Assembly (NCBI RefSeq): GCF_003627095.1
Contig: NZ_CP032627.1
Coordinates: 434,001 to 498,000 of the forward strand
Direction: 5' to 3'
From: Lactococcus allomyrinae
Lineage (GTDB): Bacteria; Bacillota; Bacilli; Lactobacillales; Streptococcaceae
Length of the DNA stretch: 64,000 nucleotides
In this document: positions 9,551-18,800 of the stretch, piece after piece
How the letters are laid out: each line of letters starts with the position of its first letter
How positions within the stretch are numbered: position 1 is the first letter of the stretch
The notes under the pieces: generated by a model
What the model was told of the DNA's origin: nothing
Seen by the model: only the letters and a program-made list of their open reading frames with translations
Databases searched by the model: none
Position numbers and translations under genes: made by a program

Positions 9551-10441
9551 ATGAAAAATCATAAGATTGGATTACTTTATATTGCACCCTGGATTATCGG
9601 ATTTTTGGTTTTGACAATTTGGCCAATTATCATGTCTTTCTATTATTCGTTGACAGATTATAATATGATTACTACACCAAGTTTTATCGGTTTAAAAAAT
9701 TATATGAGTCTTTTTCAATCATCGCTTGTAAATCCGAATAGTTTTACCGTTTCACTGAGAGCTACAATCATCTATGTTATTTTTTCAGTACCTCTGCAGC
9801 TAGTTTTTGCGTTATTTGTCGCCTTTGTACTAAATTTTAAAATCAAAGGAATTTCATTTTTCCGTACAGCCTATTACATCCCGTCAATTCTTGGGGGAAA
9901 TGTCGCGGTTGGAATTCTTTGGCGTTTTATGTTTAATCCAACGGGACTTGTGAATACTTTTCTTGGTACATTCGGTATCCATTCTGTGGACTGGTTATCA
10001 ACAACGGCAGGTGCAATGTTTAGCATTGTATTATTGAAAGTTTGGCAATTTGGTTCATCTATGCTGATTTTTTTAGCCGCTTTAAAAAATTTACCACCAG
10101 ATTTATATGAGGTAGCAAGTCTTGAAGGTGCAAGCAAACTTCAACAATTTTTTAAAATTACAATTCCGTTGATTACACCTTCTATTTTCTTCAATTTGGT
10201 GATGCAAATCAGTAATGCTTTCCAAGAGTTTAATGGTCCTTATCTGGTAACGCAAGGTGGTCCGCTACAAACTACAAATTTAGCATCACTATTCATTTAT
10301 CAACAAGCCTTTCAACGATACAATATGGGCTATGCGAGTGCAGCAAGTTGGGTTTTATTTGCGATTATTGTAAGCATTACAATTATTTTGTTTGCTACTC
10401 AAAGATTTTGGGTTTACTATTCTGATGGAGGTAATGACTAA
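9551..10441 (+). CDS. Sugar ABC transporter permease (MalF/UgpA/LplB type)
   Basis: A 296-residue membrane protein with six hydrophobic segments. The EAA loop that docks to the ATPase reads YEVASLEGASKLQQFF, followed by KITIPLI. It pairs with the next gene to form the translocation channel. Its TAA stop shares one base with the next ATG (TAATG), indicating coupling. No ATP-binding subunit is encoded in this operon, so a shared MsmK-like ATPase elsewhere must energise it. Confidence 0.9.
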   Translation: MKNHKIGLLYIAPWIIGFLVLTIWPIIMSFYYSLTDYNMITTPSFIGLKNYMSLFQSSLVNPNSFTVSLRATIIYVIFSVPLQLVFALFVAFVLNFKIKGISFFRTAYYIPSILGGNVAVGILWRFMFNPTGLVNTFLGTFGIHSVDWLSTTAGAMFSIVLLKVWQFGSSMLIFLAALKNLPPDLYEVASLEGASKLQQFFKITIPLITPSIFFNLVMQISNAFQEFNGPYLVTQGGPLQTTNLASLFIYQQAFQRYNMGYASAASWVLFAIIVSITIILFATQRFWVYYSDGGND

Positions 10442-11325
10442 TGGAAAAAATTACAGGTGGATACCATACAAAAATAAAAACTCGGCAACGTTTGGGTAAT
10501 ATTTCAAGATATGTGATTTTGACTTTCTTTGCTATTATTATGATTTATCCTTTATTATGGCTAATTGGTGCAACTTTCAAGACTAATGCTGAAATTTTTA
10601 CACAAGTTAGCTTCATTCCAAGAAGGATTGATTTTACTCCTTATATTAAAGGGTGGACATCACCAGGTGCTGGTACCAATACTTTTACGACCTATTATAT
10701 CAATACATTTTTATATGTTATTCCTAAAGTAGTTTTTACAGCACTTTCAGCAACGATTGTAGGATATGGTTTTGCTCGTTTTGAATTTCCATTTAAGAAA
10801 ATATTTTTTGCTCTTTTAATGGCAACAATGTTTTTACCAGCAGTTGTAACGCAAATTCCACTCTATCTCTTATTTAAACATGTGGGACTGCTTGACTCTT
10901 ATGCACCATTAATCATACCAGCGGCTTTAGCGCAGCAGCCTTTCTTTGTATTTTTAATGATTCAATTTATCCGTTCAATCCCTAAGGATTTTGATGAAGC
11001 GGCGACAATTGATGGATGTGGTTCATTTGGGATTCTATGGCGAATTTTACTTCCATCTCTCAAACCAGCGATTATGTCTTGTGTAATCTTCCAGTTTGTA
11101 TGGAGTTTTAGTGATTTCTTGGGACCTTTGATTTATATTACATCTCCTGAGAAATATCCCGTTTCTATTGCGTTACAGTTAAACACAGATACTTCATCAG
11201 GAGTTGTACCTTGGAATCAAATTTTTGCAATGTCAGTTATCTCGTTACTTCCTGCAATTATTTTATTCTTTAGTGCACAAAGGTATTTCGTTGAAGGGGT
11301 TACTTCTTCAGGAATAAAGGGTTAA
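10441..11325 (+). CDS. Sugar ABC transporter permease (MalG/UgpE/YtcP type)
   Basis: A 294-residue second channel subunit with six predicted membrane segments. The EAA loop reads DFDEAATIDGCGSFGILWR, followed by ILLPSLKPA. A cytoplasmic N-terminus precedes the first membrane segment (about residues 24-45). It overlaps the upstream permease by one base and is followed after 5 bp by a DUF624 gene. The order SBP, LplB-like, YtcP-like fits aldouronate transporters of Firmicutes. Confidence 0.9.
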   Translation: MEKITGGYHTKIKTRQRLGNISRYVILTFFAIIMIYPLLWLIGATFKTNAEIFTQVSFIPRRIDFTPYIKGWTSPGAGTNTFTTYYINTFLYVIPKVVFTALSATIVGYGFARFEFPFKKIFFALLMATMFLPAVVTQIPLYLLFKHVGLLDSYAPLIIPAALAQQPFFVFLMIQFIRSIPKDFDEAATIDGCGSFGILWRILLPSLKPAIMSCVIFQFVWSFSDFLGPLIYITSPEKYPVSIALQLNTDTSSGVVPWNQIFAMSVISLLPAIILFFSAQRYFVEGVTSSGIKG

Positions 11326-11330
11326 TTCAA

Positions 11331-12029
11331 ATGAAAAAGAATTTTAATTGGAATTTTGACATCATCACAGATTGGACCGTTCTTGGAGTTAATTGGTTTT
11401 ATAAATTAATCGTACAAAATTTATATTTTGTTTTATCTAACTTATTATTTATTGCTATGTTATTTGTTTTTCAACTCACTTTGAATAATTTTCCCTTGTT
11501 TATCATCCCCATTTTTTTATTTTATGTGAGTTTGGCTACACAGTTTAAGATGATAGAGCAAGGAGGAAAGAAAGAAAACGAAATATCATTTGGACGTTAT
11601 CGGAAATATTACCACAAAATGATTAAGGATAATTGGAAAATTTTTCTGTTTTATACTTTTCTCACCTCATTTATCATTTTTGAAGTAAAAGTGCTTTGGA
11701 TGGCACAAAGGGGCTTATTACTCATTCCTTTATTAATCACAGCTAGTTTTCTGGCAAGTGGTATGTTCTTTGTTTTTCTTCTTTCAAGTGATGAGAGAGC
11801 AAGTCAGATTTCTATGGGACAAAAATTTTTTTCTATGTTGCTTGTAAGTTATAAGCTGCCACTCGTAACAGTGGTCAATATGATTTGGATTATAATTGTA
11901 GTTTTTGCGTTGCAAAGATTTTCGTTAGCTTACCTTTTATTTTTAGGAGGAGCGATTAATTATATGATTTGTCTTAACCTGAAACGACGATTTTCTGTTC
12001 GACTTTATTTTGAACAAATAGAAAAATAA
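11331..12029 (+). CDS. DUF624 (YesL-type) membrane protein
   Basis: A 232-residue protein with five to six hydrophobic segments. The N-terminal pattern (WTVLGVNWFYKLIVQN, then paired membrane helices and a basic FGRYRKYYHKMIKDNWK loop) fits the YesL/DUF624 family. These proteins travel with carbohydrate ABC transporters in Firmicutes, but their function is not established. It lies 5 bp after the permease gene and before the GH67 gene, so it belongs to the operon. Confidence 0.75.
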   Translation: MKKNFNWNFDIITDWTVLGVNWFYKLIVQNLYFVLSNLLFIAMLFVFQLTLNNFPLFIIPIFLFYVSLATQFKMIEQGGKKENEISFGRYRKYYHKMIKDNWKIFLFYTFLTSFIIFEVKVLWMAQRGLLLIPLLITASFLASGMFFVFLLSSDERASQISMGQKFFSMLLVSYKLPLVTVVNMIWIIIVVFALQRFSLAYLLFLGGAINYMICLNLKRRFSVRLYFEQIEK

Positions 12030-12068
12030 GATCGAAGTAAATTTTTTATAAAATGGAAGGTAGGGATT

Positions 12069-14063
12069 ATGGGAGTTGATGAAATGTGGTTAAATTCATC
12101 AAAGATAAAAGATACTTTGAAGGACGAAGTATTTTATTGTAACTTTGATGAGGAAGATAGCATTACTTTACGCTTACGTAGTGAGATAGTGAATTGGTTG
12201 GGATTAAAATTAACCACAAAACAGGAGCTGGCTACTATTAAGTTAGAGATTGACAATAAGCTTGATAAAAACTTGGAGGCTTATCGGATAAAAGGACAAC
12301 AAATTCGGGGAACTTCCTCAAAAGGAGTGCTTTATGGATTTTATGCTTATTTGAGAAGAAAATTAATAAAATTACCTTTAGAAGAAACATCTGCACCACA
12401 GCAAGCATTGCGTATGATTAATCATTGGGATCAAGTAGATGGTACGATTGAACGAGGTTATGCTGGGGAGTCAATTTTCTTTGGAAGATTTGGAAGTAAT
12501 GATAATACAGATAAGGGGTCTTTTGAAGTAAAAGATATTGGAACAGATATTTTTCGTAATGACTTTACCCGTTTAGAAATGTATGGTCGCTTTCTTGCTT
12601 CTATCGGAATTAATGCTATTTCTTTAAATAATGTTAACGTTAGAGGATTAGGAACGAGTCTGATTGTTTCTCCTTATATTGAAAAGGTAAGTGAGATCGC
12701 AAAGATATTTTCCAGTTTTGGAATTAAGACTTTCCTAGCAGTAAACTGGGCTGCACCCAAATTAATCGGCAAATTATCAAGTTCTGACCCTCTAGAGCGT
12801 GAAGTTCGTCTTTGGTGGACGAAGGTTATTTCACATATTTATCAAGTGATTCCTGATTTTGGCGGTTTTGTAGTAAAAGCTGACTCTGAAGGTGAGCCTG
12901 GTCCTTATCAATATGGTAGAAATCATGCAGAGGGGGCCAATATGTTAGCAGAGGCTTTTCAACCCTATCAAGGATTAGTGATTTGGCGAACTTTTGTTTA
13001 TAATTCGCAAACTGACTGGAGAAATCGTAAAAGTGATCGTGCAAAAGCTGCCTATGAGAATTTTATGCCACTTGATGGTAAATTTGCAGAGAATGTAATC
13101 TTACAGATTAAATTTGGACCCATTGATTTTGGGGTACGTGAACCATTAATGCCTTTGTTTGGTGCGTTGAAAAAGACGAATCAATTAATGGAATTTCAGA
13201 TTACCGCAGAGTACTTAGGACATCAAATTGATTTAAATTATTCTGTTCCACAGTGGTTATCTATGATTCATTTTAGTAATTATGGACAAGCAAAAGATAC
13301 TGTAAGAGATAATTCACCTGTTCCGAACAACTCAGGTTTTGTCGCGATTAGTAATGTTGGGATGGATGAAAACTGGTGCGGAAATAAATTGGCTCAAGCT
13401 AATTTTTATGGTTTTGGTCGGATGTGCTGGGATAATAATTTAAGTGCAGAGCAAATATTGGATGAGTGGTTAAACTTAACTTTCACAGAAATAAGTGCTA
13501 TCACACAGAAGAAAATATTCACGATTCTTATCAGCTCAAATCGGACCTATGAACTTTATAATGCTCCTTTATCTGTGGGGAGCATGATGGTACCGCATTA
13601 TCATTATGGTCCAGCGATTAATGGTTACGAATACGATCGCTGGGGAGCTTATCATTTTGCTGATTGCAATGGTGTGGGTGTTGACCGTACGGTAGCAACT
13701 GGAACAGGGTATACTAGTCTTTATGAATCAAGTATAGCTAAAAAGTTCGAGTCTTTAGAGGAGATTGCCGATGAAGATTTACTCTTTTTTCATCACGTAA
13801 ACTATAGGCATATTTTACATAATGGAAAAACTTTGATTCAAACGATTTATGATCAGCACTTTGAAGGGGTATCATGTGTTAAAAACTATATTGAAGTTTG
13901 GCAAAGTATTCGTGGAGAAGTTGATGAAGATACGTATAATAATGTTGCGGAGCGACTTAATTTGCAACTTTATAATGCTCAAAATTGGTGTGACCAAGTG
14001 AATACTTATTTTTATCGGATGTCGGACATAAGTGATAATCAAGGAAGACAGATTTATAAGTAA
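12069..14063 (+). CDS. aguA: GH67 alpha-glucuronidase
   Basis: A 664-residue intracellular enzyme that removes (4-O-methyl)glucuronic acid from short xylo-oligosaccharides. The family hallmarks are continuous: MINHWDQVDGTIERGYAG, KADSEGEPGP, DGKFAENVILQIKFGPIDF and ITAEYLG. By analogy with the Geobacillus enzyme, Glu274 is the acid, and Asp353 and Glu381 are the basic residues. There is no signal peptide, in line with action after uptake. It ends the operon, and no xylanase or xylosidase is linked. GGAAGGTAGGG precedes ATG 12069; an in-frame ATG lies at codon 6. Confidence 0.93.
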   Translation: MGVDEMWLNSSKIKDTLKDEVFYCNFDEEDSITLRLRSEIVNWLGLKLTTKQELATIKLEIDNKLDKNLEAYRIKGQQIRGTSSKGVLYGFYAYLRRKLIKLPLEETSAPQQALRMINHWDQVDGTIERGYAGESIFFGRFGSNDNTDKGSFEVKDIGTDIFRNDFTRLEMYGRFLASIGINAISLNNVNVRGLGTSLIVSPYIEKVSEIAKIFSSFGIKTFLAVNWAAPKLIGKLSSSDPLEREVRLWWTKVISHIYQVIPDFGGFVVKADSEGEPGPYQYGRNHAEGANMLAEAFQPYQGLVIWRTFVYNSQTDWRNRKSDRAKAAYENFMPLDGKFAENVILQIKFGPIDFGVREPLMPLFGALKKTNQLMEFQITAEYLGHQIDLNYSVPQWLSMIHFSNYGQAKDTVRDNSPVPNNSGFVAISNVGMDENWCGNKLAQANFYGFGRMCWDNNLSAEQILDEWLNLTFTEISAITQKKIFTILISSNRTYELYNAPLSVGSMMVPHYHYGPAINGYEYDRWGAYHFADCNGVGVDRTVATGTGYTSLYESSIAKKFESLEEIADEDLLFFHHVNYRHILHNGKTLIQTIYDQHFEGVSCVKNYIEVWQSIRGEVDEDTYNNVAERLNLQLYNAQNWCDQVNTYFYRMSDISDNQGRQIYK

Positions 14064-14070
14064 ACATATA

Positions 14071-14165
14071 TTTTTTCCGAACGTTCGAAAAAACCGAACA
14101 ATGAAATAGAAAAGTTCTAATATTATGGGTTAGAACTTTTTTTATTCGTTCCGGTAGTCTAGAAT
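14071..14165 (+). promoter_or_regulatory. purC promoter with tandem PurBoxes
   Basis: PurBoxes CCGAACGTT (14077-14085) and CCGAACAAT (14094-14102) lie upstream. The -10 TAGAAT (14160-14165) begins exactly 66 bp after the start of the second box. No good -35 is present, as expected for an activated promoter. A degenerate inverted box (TCGTTCCGG, 14146) is 52 bp after the second box. The known regulator is PurR, an activator in L. lactis. Confidence 0.85.
14110..14143 (+). terminator. Terminator of aguA operon, between PurBox and purC -10
   Basis: AAAAGTTCTAA and TTAGAACTTTT with a 9-nt loop, followed by T residues. Confidence 0.8.
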
Positions 14166-14205
14166 AAGAAGCATAAAGAATTCCGTGGAAGGATGGAGAC
14201 TTATT

Positions 14206-14916
14206 TTGGAAAAAGGAACTTTGCTTTATGAGGGTAAGGCTAAGAAACTCTATGTTACTGACGATTCAGAGGTGCTTTGGGTAGAATATTGTGACCAAGC
14301 AACCGCATTAAACGGTGCGCGTAAGGAACAAATTGCAGGTAAAGGAGCATTGAATAATCAGATTACTTCTTTGATTTTCGAGCGATTAAATTCCGAAGGT
14401 ATAACTACTCATTTTATTAAAAAGTTATCTAAAACCGAACAATTAAATGAAAAAGTAGAGATTATTCCATTGGAAGTTGTCTTGAGAAATGTGGTAGCAG
14501 GTTCGTTTGCCAAACGTTTTGGACTTTCTGAAGGATTTGTTTTACCTGCCCCAATCGTTGAGTTTTATTACAAAAATGATGATTTAGACGATCCTTTTAT
14601 CAATGATGAGCACGTGAAATTTCTGAACATTGCGACTGATGACGAAATTGCATTTTTGAAATCTGAAACTCGTAAAATCAACGAAATCCTTAAAAAGATT
14701 TGGTTGGAAATTGGTCTGACTTTAGTAGATTTCAAGTTGGAATTTGGTCGTTTGGCCGACGGTACGATTATTCTTGCGGATGAGATTTCTCCTGATACCT
14801 CACGGCTTTGGGATGCGGCTGGAAATCATATGGATAAAGATGTTTTCCGTCGGAATATTGGCGATTTGATTGAGGTTTATAGCGAAGTTTTAGCGAAACT
14901 ACAAGCGACAAAATAA
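14206..14916 (+). CDS. purC: SAICAR synthetase
   Basis: This enzyme joins aspartate to CAIR in purine synthesis. Family motifs are [30 protein letters not shown] and [12 protein letters not shown] chose TTG 14206 because GGATGGAG lies 7 bases upstream and the protein then begins [16 protein letters not shown], the usual N-terminus (236 residues). A longer in-frame GTG start at 14185 would overlap the Shine-Dalgarno. It is the first gene of purC-purS-purQ-purL. Confidence 0.96.
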   Translation: MEKGTLLYEGKAKKLYVTDDSEVLWVEYCDQATALNGARKEQIAGKGALNNQITSLIFERLNSEGITTHFIKKLSKTEQLNEKVEIIPLEVVLRNVVAGSFAKRFGLSEGFVLPAPIVEFYYKNDDLDDPFINDEHVKFLNIATDDEIAFLKSETRKINEILKKIWLEIGLTLVDFKLEFGRLADGTIILADEISPDTSRLWDAAGNHMDKDVFRRNIGDLIEVYSEVLAKLQATK

Positions 14917-14933
14917 GAGGAGAATGAGCAAAA

Positions 14934-15179
14934 ATGACAAAAGCAACAGTTTACGTAACCTACAAAGAAAGCATTCTTGATCCTCAAGGACAGGCAGTGC
15001 AAAAGGCGGCAAGCAAACTTGGCTATGACAAGGTCGCACAAATCCGTATCGGTAAATATTTTGAAATTGAAGGAACAGGCTCATCCGAAGAGCTGAAAAC
15101 ACAAGTCGAAGCCTTGGCGAGTGAGCTTTTGGCTAATCCAAATATGGAAACATACAGAGTTGAGGTGGTAGAAGAATGA
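14934..15179 (+). CDS. purS: FGAM synthase, PurS subunit
   Basis: An 81-residue small subunit that bridges PurQ and PurL in formylglycinamidine ribonucleotide synthase. It shows [18 protein letters not shown] and the later MIEV-like strand EVEE. It overlaps purQ by 4 bp. Its presence agrees with the short PurL encoded downstream. Confidence 0.95.
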   Translation: MTKATVYVTYKESILDPQGQAVQKAASKLGYDKVAQIRIGKYFEIEGTGSSEELKTQVEALASELLANPNMETYRVEVVEE

Positions 15180-15862
15180 AATTTGCAGTGATTCAATTTC
15201 CTGGCTCTAACTGCGATTTTGACTTGCTTTGGGCGATTCGGGATGTGATGGGGGCTGAGGCAGAGTTTGTCTGGCATGATGAGACCTCTCTCTCTGGTTT
15301 TGATGGAGTATTGATTCCTGGGGGATTTAGCTACGGCGATTATTTGCGGTGCGGAGCGATTGCTTCTTTTGCCAATATTATGCCTGAAATCAAGCGTCTA
15401 GCCGCGGAGGGGAAACCTGTTTTTGGCACTTGCAATGGTTTTCAAATTTTGGTTGAAGCGGGGCTTTTGCCAGGGGTGCTGATTAGAAATGACAGCTTAA
15501 AGTTTGTCAGCAAATGGCAAACTTTAAATGTTCTGAATAAGCAAACAAAATTCACAACAGAATACGGTGAAAATGAAGTCATCAACTTGCCCATTGCCCA
15601 CGGCGAAGGGAAATATGTGGCAGACGAAGCCACGCTTGTTGAGCTGAAAGCGAACAATCAGATTGTCTTTACTTATGAAAACGGCAATCCGAATGGCTCG
15701 GTTGACAATATCGCAGGAATTATTAACAAAGAGGGTAATGTGCTTGGTATGATGCCTCACCCAGAGCGTGCGATGGAGGATTTGCTTGGTGGGAGTGATG
15801 GTGCGAAGCTGTTTGCTAGTGTGTTGAAGAATTTTGTGAAAGTGGAAGAGGTGAACGCCTGA
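15176..15862 (+). CDS. purQ: FGAM synthase, PurQ glutaminase subunit
   Basis: A 228-residue class I glutamine amidotransferase that passes ammonia to PurL. The nucleophile Cys is in GTCNGFQIL, and the His-Glu pair is in PHPERAMED near the C-terminus. The N-terminus [16 protein letters not shown] is typical. It overlaps both neighbours (purS by 4 bp, purL by 1 bp), so the three subunits are translated together. Confidence 0.97.
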   Translation: MKFAVIQFPGSNCDFDLLWAIRDVMGAEAEFVWHDETSLSGFDGVLIPGGFSYGDYLRCGAIASFANIMPEIKRLAAEGKPVFGTCNGFQILVEAGLLPGVLIRNDSLKFVSKWQTLNVLNKQTKFTTEYGENEVINLPIAHGEGKYVADEATLVELKANNQIVFTYENGNPNGSVDNIAGIINKEGNVLGMMPHPERAMEDLLGGSDGAKLFASVLKNFVKVEEVNA

Positions 15863-18075
15863 TGACTGTTGAATTATCACCTGAGCAAATCCGTGAGACA
15901 AAGATTTATCGTGAATGGGGTTTGACGGACGAGGAATATCTGAAAATCAAAGATGAGATTTTGGGTGGGCGGCTGCCGAACTTTACGGAGACGGGGATGT
16001 ACGCCGTGATGTGGAGCGAGCATTGCTGCTACAAGAACTCGAAGCCAGTACTGAGGAAGTTTCCAACGACTGGTCCGCAGGTGCTGATGGGACCTGGTGA
16101 GGGGGCTGGCGTGGTCGATATCGGCGATGGTCAGGCCGTTGTTTTCAAAGCGGAGAGTCACAATCATCCCTCTTATGTTGAGCCTTACGAGGGTGCTGCG
16201 ACTGGCTCTGGTGGAATTATTCGTGATATTTTCTCAATGGGGGCGCGTCCGATTGCGATTTTAGACAGTCTCCGTTTTGGGCAGATTGATAATGCACATA
16301 CGAGACATATCGTGGATCAAGTCGTGGCAGGGATTGCGGGCTACGGCAACTGTATCGGGATTCCAACGGTTGGTGGCGAGGTGGCTTTTGATGAGTCTTA
16401 TACTGGAAATCCGCTAGTCAATGTGCTTTGCGTGGGTTTGATTGACCAGAAAGACATTCAAAAGGGACAGGCGAAAGGAGTCGGCAACAGCGTCTTTTAT
16501 GTCGGTGCGAAAACAGGTCGTGATGGCATTCATGGGGCTTCATTTGCCTCGAAAGAATTTGGTTCTGGCTCTGAAACACAGCGTTCTGCAGTACAGGTCG
16601 GCGATCCATTTATGGAAAAATTGCTGCTAGAAGCTTGTATTGAAGTGATTCAAAAACACGGTGATATTTTGGTCGGCATTCAGGATATGGGTGCGGCTGG
16701 ATTGGTTTCATCGACTTCCGAAATGGCTTCAAAGGCTGGCTCTGGCTTACGACTGAATCTTGATGACGTGCCGCAGCGTGAAATAGGCATGATTCCTTAT
16801 GAGATGATGTTGTCTGAAAGCCAAGAGCGTATGGTGCTTTGTGTCAAAAAAGGGCATGAGCAGGAAATCGTGGATTTATTCAAGAAATATGACCTTGATG
16901 CTGTCAATATTGGCAAAGTGACAAACGATGGCTACTATACTTTGTACCACAAGGGGCAACTGGTGGCACACGTGCCTGTTGACAGTCTTGCCGAGGATGC
17001 GCCTGTCTATTACCGAGAAGCAAAAGTGCCTGCACGGATTGCGAGATTTGCTGACGAAGCGAAATATATGCCTGTCATTTCTGACGCTACTAAAATCTTT
17101 AAAAAATTGCTTGCTCAACCAACGATTGCCAGCAAACGCAGTATTTATGAGACTTATGACAGCCGTGTCATGACCAATACTGTTGTCGCACCTGGCTCTG
17201 ATGCTGCTGTTTTGCGAGTGCGTGGGACAAAGAAGGCACTCGCAATGACGACTGACTGTAACGCACGTTATCTCTATCTTGACCCTGAAAAGGGCGGTGC
17301 GATTGCAGTCGCTGAGGCAGCGCGTAATATCGTGGCTTCTGGCGGCAAACCGCTTGCCATCACGGACTGTCTCAACTTTGGTAATCCTGAAAAACCTGAG
17401 CAATTCTGGGAGCTGACGACCGCGGCTGACGGTATTTCTCGCGCCTGTTTGGCACTTGATACACCTGTCATTTCGGGTAATGTATCGCTCTACAATGAAA
17501 CGAATGGTTCTGCGATTTTGCCAACACCGATGATTGGTATGGTTGGATTGATTGAGGATACTGACCATATCACGACACAGGATTTCAAGGTGGCTGGCGA
17601 TGTGATTTATCTGATTGGGACGACTGATGATGATTTTGCAGGGTCTGAGTTACAAAAAATGCTGACAGGTGAAATCAGCGGAACGATTGATTTTGATCTC
17701 GACGCTGAAAAACGTAATCAAGATTTGGTACTGACCGCAATCAAGTCTGGTCTGGTGCAGTCTGCACACGATTTGTCAGAGGGTGGGCTTGCGATTGCAC
17801 TGGCTGAATCAGCTTTTGCAGGTAATTTAGGTATGGCTGTCAAATTTGACGGTACTGATGCACAGCTCTTCAGTGAAACACAAGGGCGCTTTATCCTATC
17901 TATCAGTGCTGACAAGACTGCTGATTTTGAGAAATTGGCTGCTGACAGTTCGGTCATCTTTGACAGAATTGGTGAGGTTACTGATAGTGCTGTTTTGAAT
18001 ATTAACGATATTTCTGTTAGTAGCGACGACGCGCTTGCTATTTATGAAAATGCTTTACCTGAGTTGATGAAATGA
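15862..18075 (+). CDS. purL: FGAM synthase, PurL large subunit
   Basis: A 737-residue small-type PurL that needs separate PurS and PurQ. It converts FGAR to FGAM with [29 protein letters not shown]-like [12 protein letters not shown] and the duplicated AIRS-kinase half ([17 protein letters not shown]) are visible. The length matches the family. The coding strand is G-rich, unlike the C-rich purF. It ends the operon and is followed by a terminator. Confidence 0.97.
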   Translation: MTVELSPEQIRETKIYREWGLTDEEYLKIKDEILGGRLPNFTETGMYAVMWSEHCCYKNSKPVLRKFPTTGPQVLMGPGEGAGVVDIGDGQAVVFKAESHNHPSYVEPYEGAATGSGGIIRDIFSMGARPIAILDSLRFGQIDNAHTRHIVDQVVAGIAGYGNCIGIPTVGGEVAFDESYTGNPLVNVLCVGLIDQKDIQKGQAKGVGNSVFYVGAKTGRDGIHGASFASKEFGSGSETQRSAVQVGDPFMEKLLLEACIEVIQKHGDILVGIQDMGAAGLVSSTSEMASKAGSGLRLNLDDVPQREIGMIPYEMMLSESQERMVLCVKKGHEQEIVDLFKKYDLDAVNIGKVTNDGYYTLYHKGQLVAHVPVDSLAEDAPVYYREAKVPARIARFADEAKYMPVISDATKIFKKLLAQPTIASKRSIYETYDSRVMTNTVVAPGSDAAVLRVRGTKKALAMTTDCNARYLYLDPEKGGAIAVAEAARNIVASGGKPLAITDCLNFGNPEKPEQFWELTTAADGISRACLALDTPVISGNVSLYNETNGSAILPTPMIGMVGLIEDTDHITTQDFKVAGDVIYLIGTTDDDFAGSELQKMLTGEISGTIDFDLDAEKRNQDLVLTAIKSGLVQSAHDLSEGGLAIALAESAFAGNLGMAVKFDGTDAQLFSETQGRFILSISADKTADFEKLAADSSVIFDRIGEVTDSAVLNINDISVSSDDALAIYENALPELMK

Positions 18076-18081
18076 GATCTG

Positions 18082-18115
18082 AAAAGACGCGAATCAAAAT
18101 TTTGCGTCTTTTTTG
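18082..18115 (+). terminator. Terminator of the purCSQL operon
   Basis: AAAAGACGC and GCGTCTTTTTTG form the stem; the loop is A/T-rich. Confidence 0.88.
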
Positions 18116-18188
18116 TTGAGAGGACTGATATGAAACTTTTATGAATAAAACATTTACAGCTAGACATACTATTTATTTCACAAATAAG

Positions 18189-18204
18189 TGTGAGAAATGT
18201 CACA
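18189..18204. promoter_or_regulatory. CRP/FNR-type site
   Basis: TGTGAGAAATGTCACA is a perfect TGTGA-N6-TCACA dyad lying about 90 bp upstream of the marR -35. Flp-type regulators of lactic acid bacteria use such boxes. No link to a target is proven. Confidence 0.3.
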
Positions 18205-18293
18205 TAGCGATTTAAGATTGAAAAAGGTTCATGCGTGATAAAACTATCAGTACACTGACAAATATCAAAATTCCACTCTAACTCGCGTTCCCC

Positions 18294-18342
18294 TTGACAA
18301 AAATAATCGTTAAGAGATATAATTGATACTGTCAATTATATC
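18294..18342 (+). promoter_or_regulatory. marR promoter with overlapping operator
   Basis: TTGACA (18294-18299) and TATAAT (18318-18323) are 18 bp apart. The 11-bp inverted repeat GATATAATTGA/TCAATTATATC (18316-18342, spacer TACTG) covers the -10, so binding would block transcription. Autoregulation by the MarR product is the simple reading. Confidence 0.8.
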
Positions 18343-18358
18343 AAAAGGAAAATAAAAA

Positions 18359-18799
18359 ATGACAAGAGAACAAGCGGAGCGTTTTACGGATATTGTCAAG
18401 GCGGTGAACCAGTCAGAAGCTGTGGAGAGCTTCAACTTGTATGCACATGGTGAAATGTTGGTGTTGGTGCATTTGGCGAGGGCATTTGGACAGACGATTT
18501 TTCCTAGCGAAATCGCTGAGGCAACGCACACTAGTCCAACACGCGTGGCGAAAATCTTGAATACGCTGGAAAAAAAGGGATATATCGTCCGCAAAACGGA
18601 TGTCAAGGATCGTCGCAAAGTTCAGGTCAGCGTTACTACGCTGGGCAATCAGACGGCTTTGCAAGAAAAAGAGAAAGCACTCACTCGCATCTCAAATGTA
18701 TTGGAAGAAATGGGGCAAGACGATGCGGAGCAATTTATCGTGCTAATGAGTCGCTATCTGACGATTACCGAGCGGCAAAGCTTGGACTGGGAGGACTGA
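18359..18799 (+). CDS. MarR-family transcriptional regulator
   Basis: A 146-residue winged-helix repressor. The recognition-helix part reads SEIAEATHTSPTRVAKILNTLEKKGY and the wing contains the DVKDRRKVQVSVT motif (DxRxK type). It stands 1 bp before a DHA2 exporter gene. It most likely represses its own operon, with a small-molecule ligand releasing the exporter. AAAAGGAAA precedes the ATG. Confidence 0.92.
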   Translation: MTREQAERFTDIVKAVNQSEAVESFNLYAHGEMLVLVHLARAFGQTIFPSEIAEATHTSPTRVAKILNTLEKKGYIVRKTDVKDRRKVQVSVTTLGNQTALQEKEKALTRISNVLEEMGQDDAEQFIVLMSRYLTITERQSLDWED

Positions 18800-18800
18800 G

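Noticed and set aside
16876-17568. 230-codon minus-strand frame inside purL
   Set aside because: PurL is intact in the other strand and the shadow protein shows no domain.
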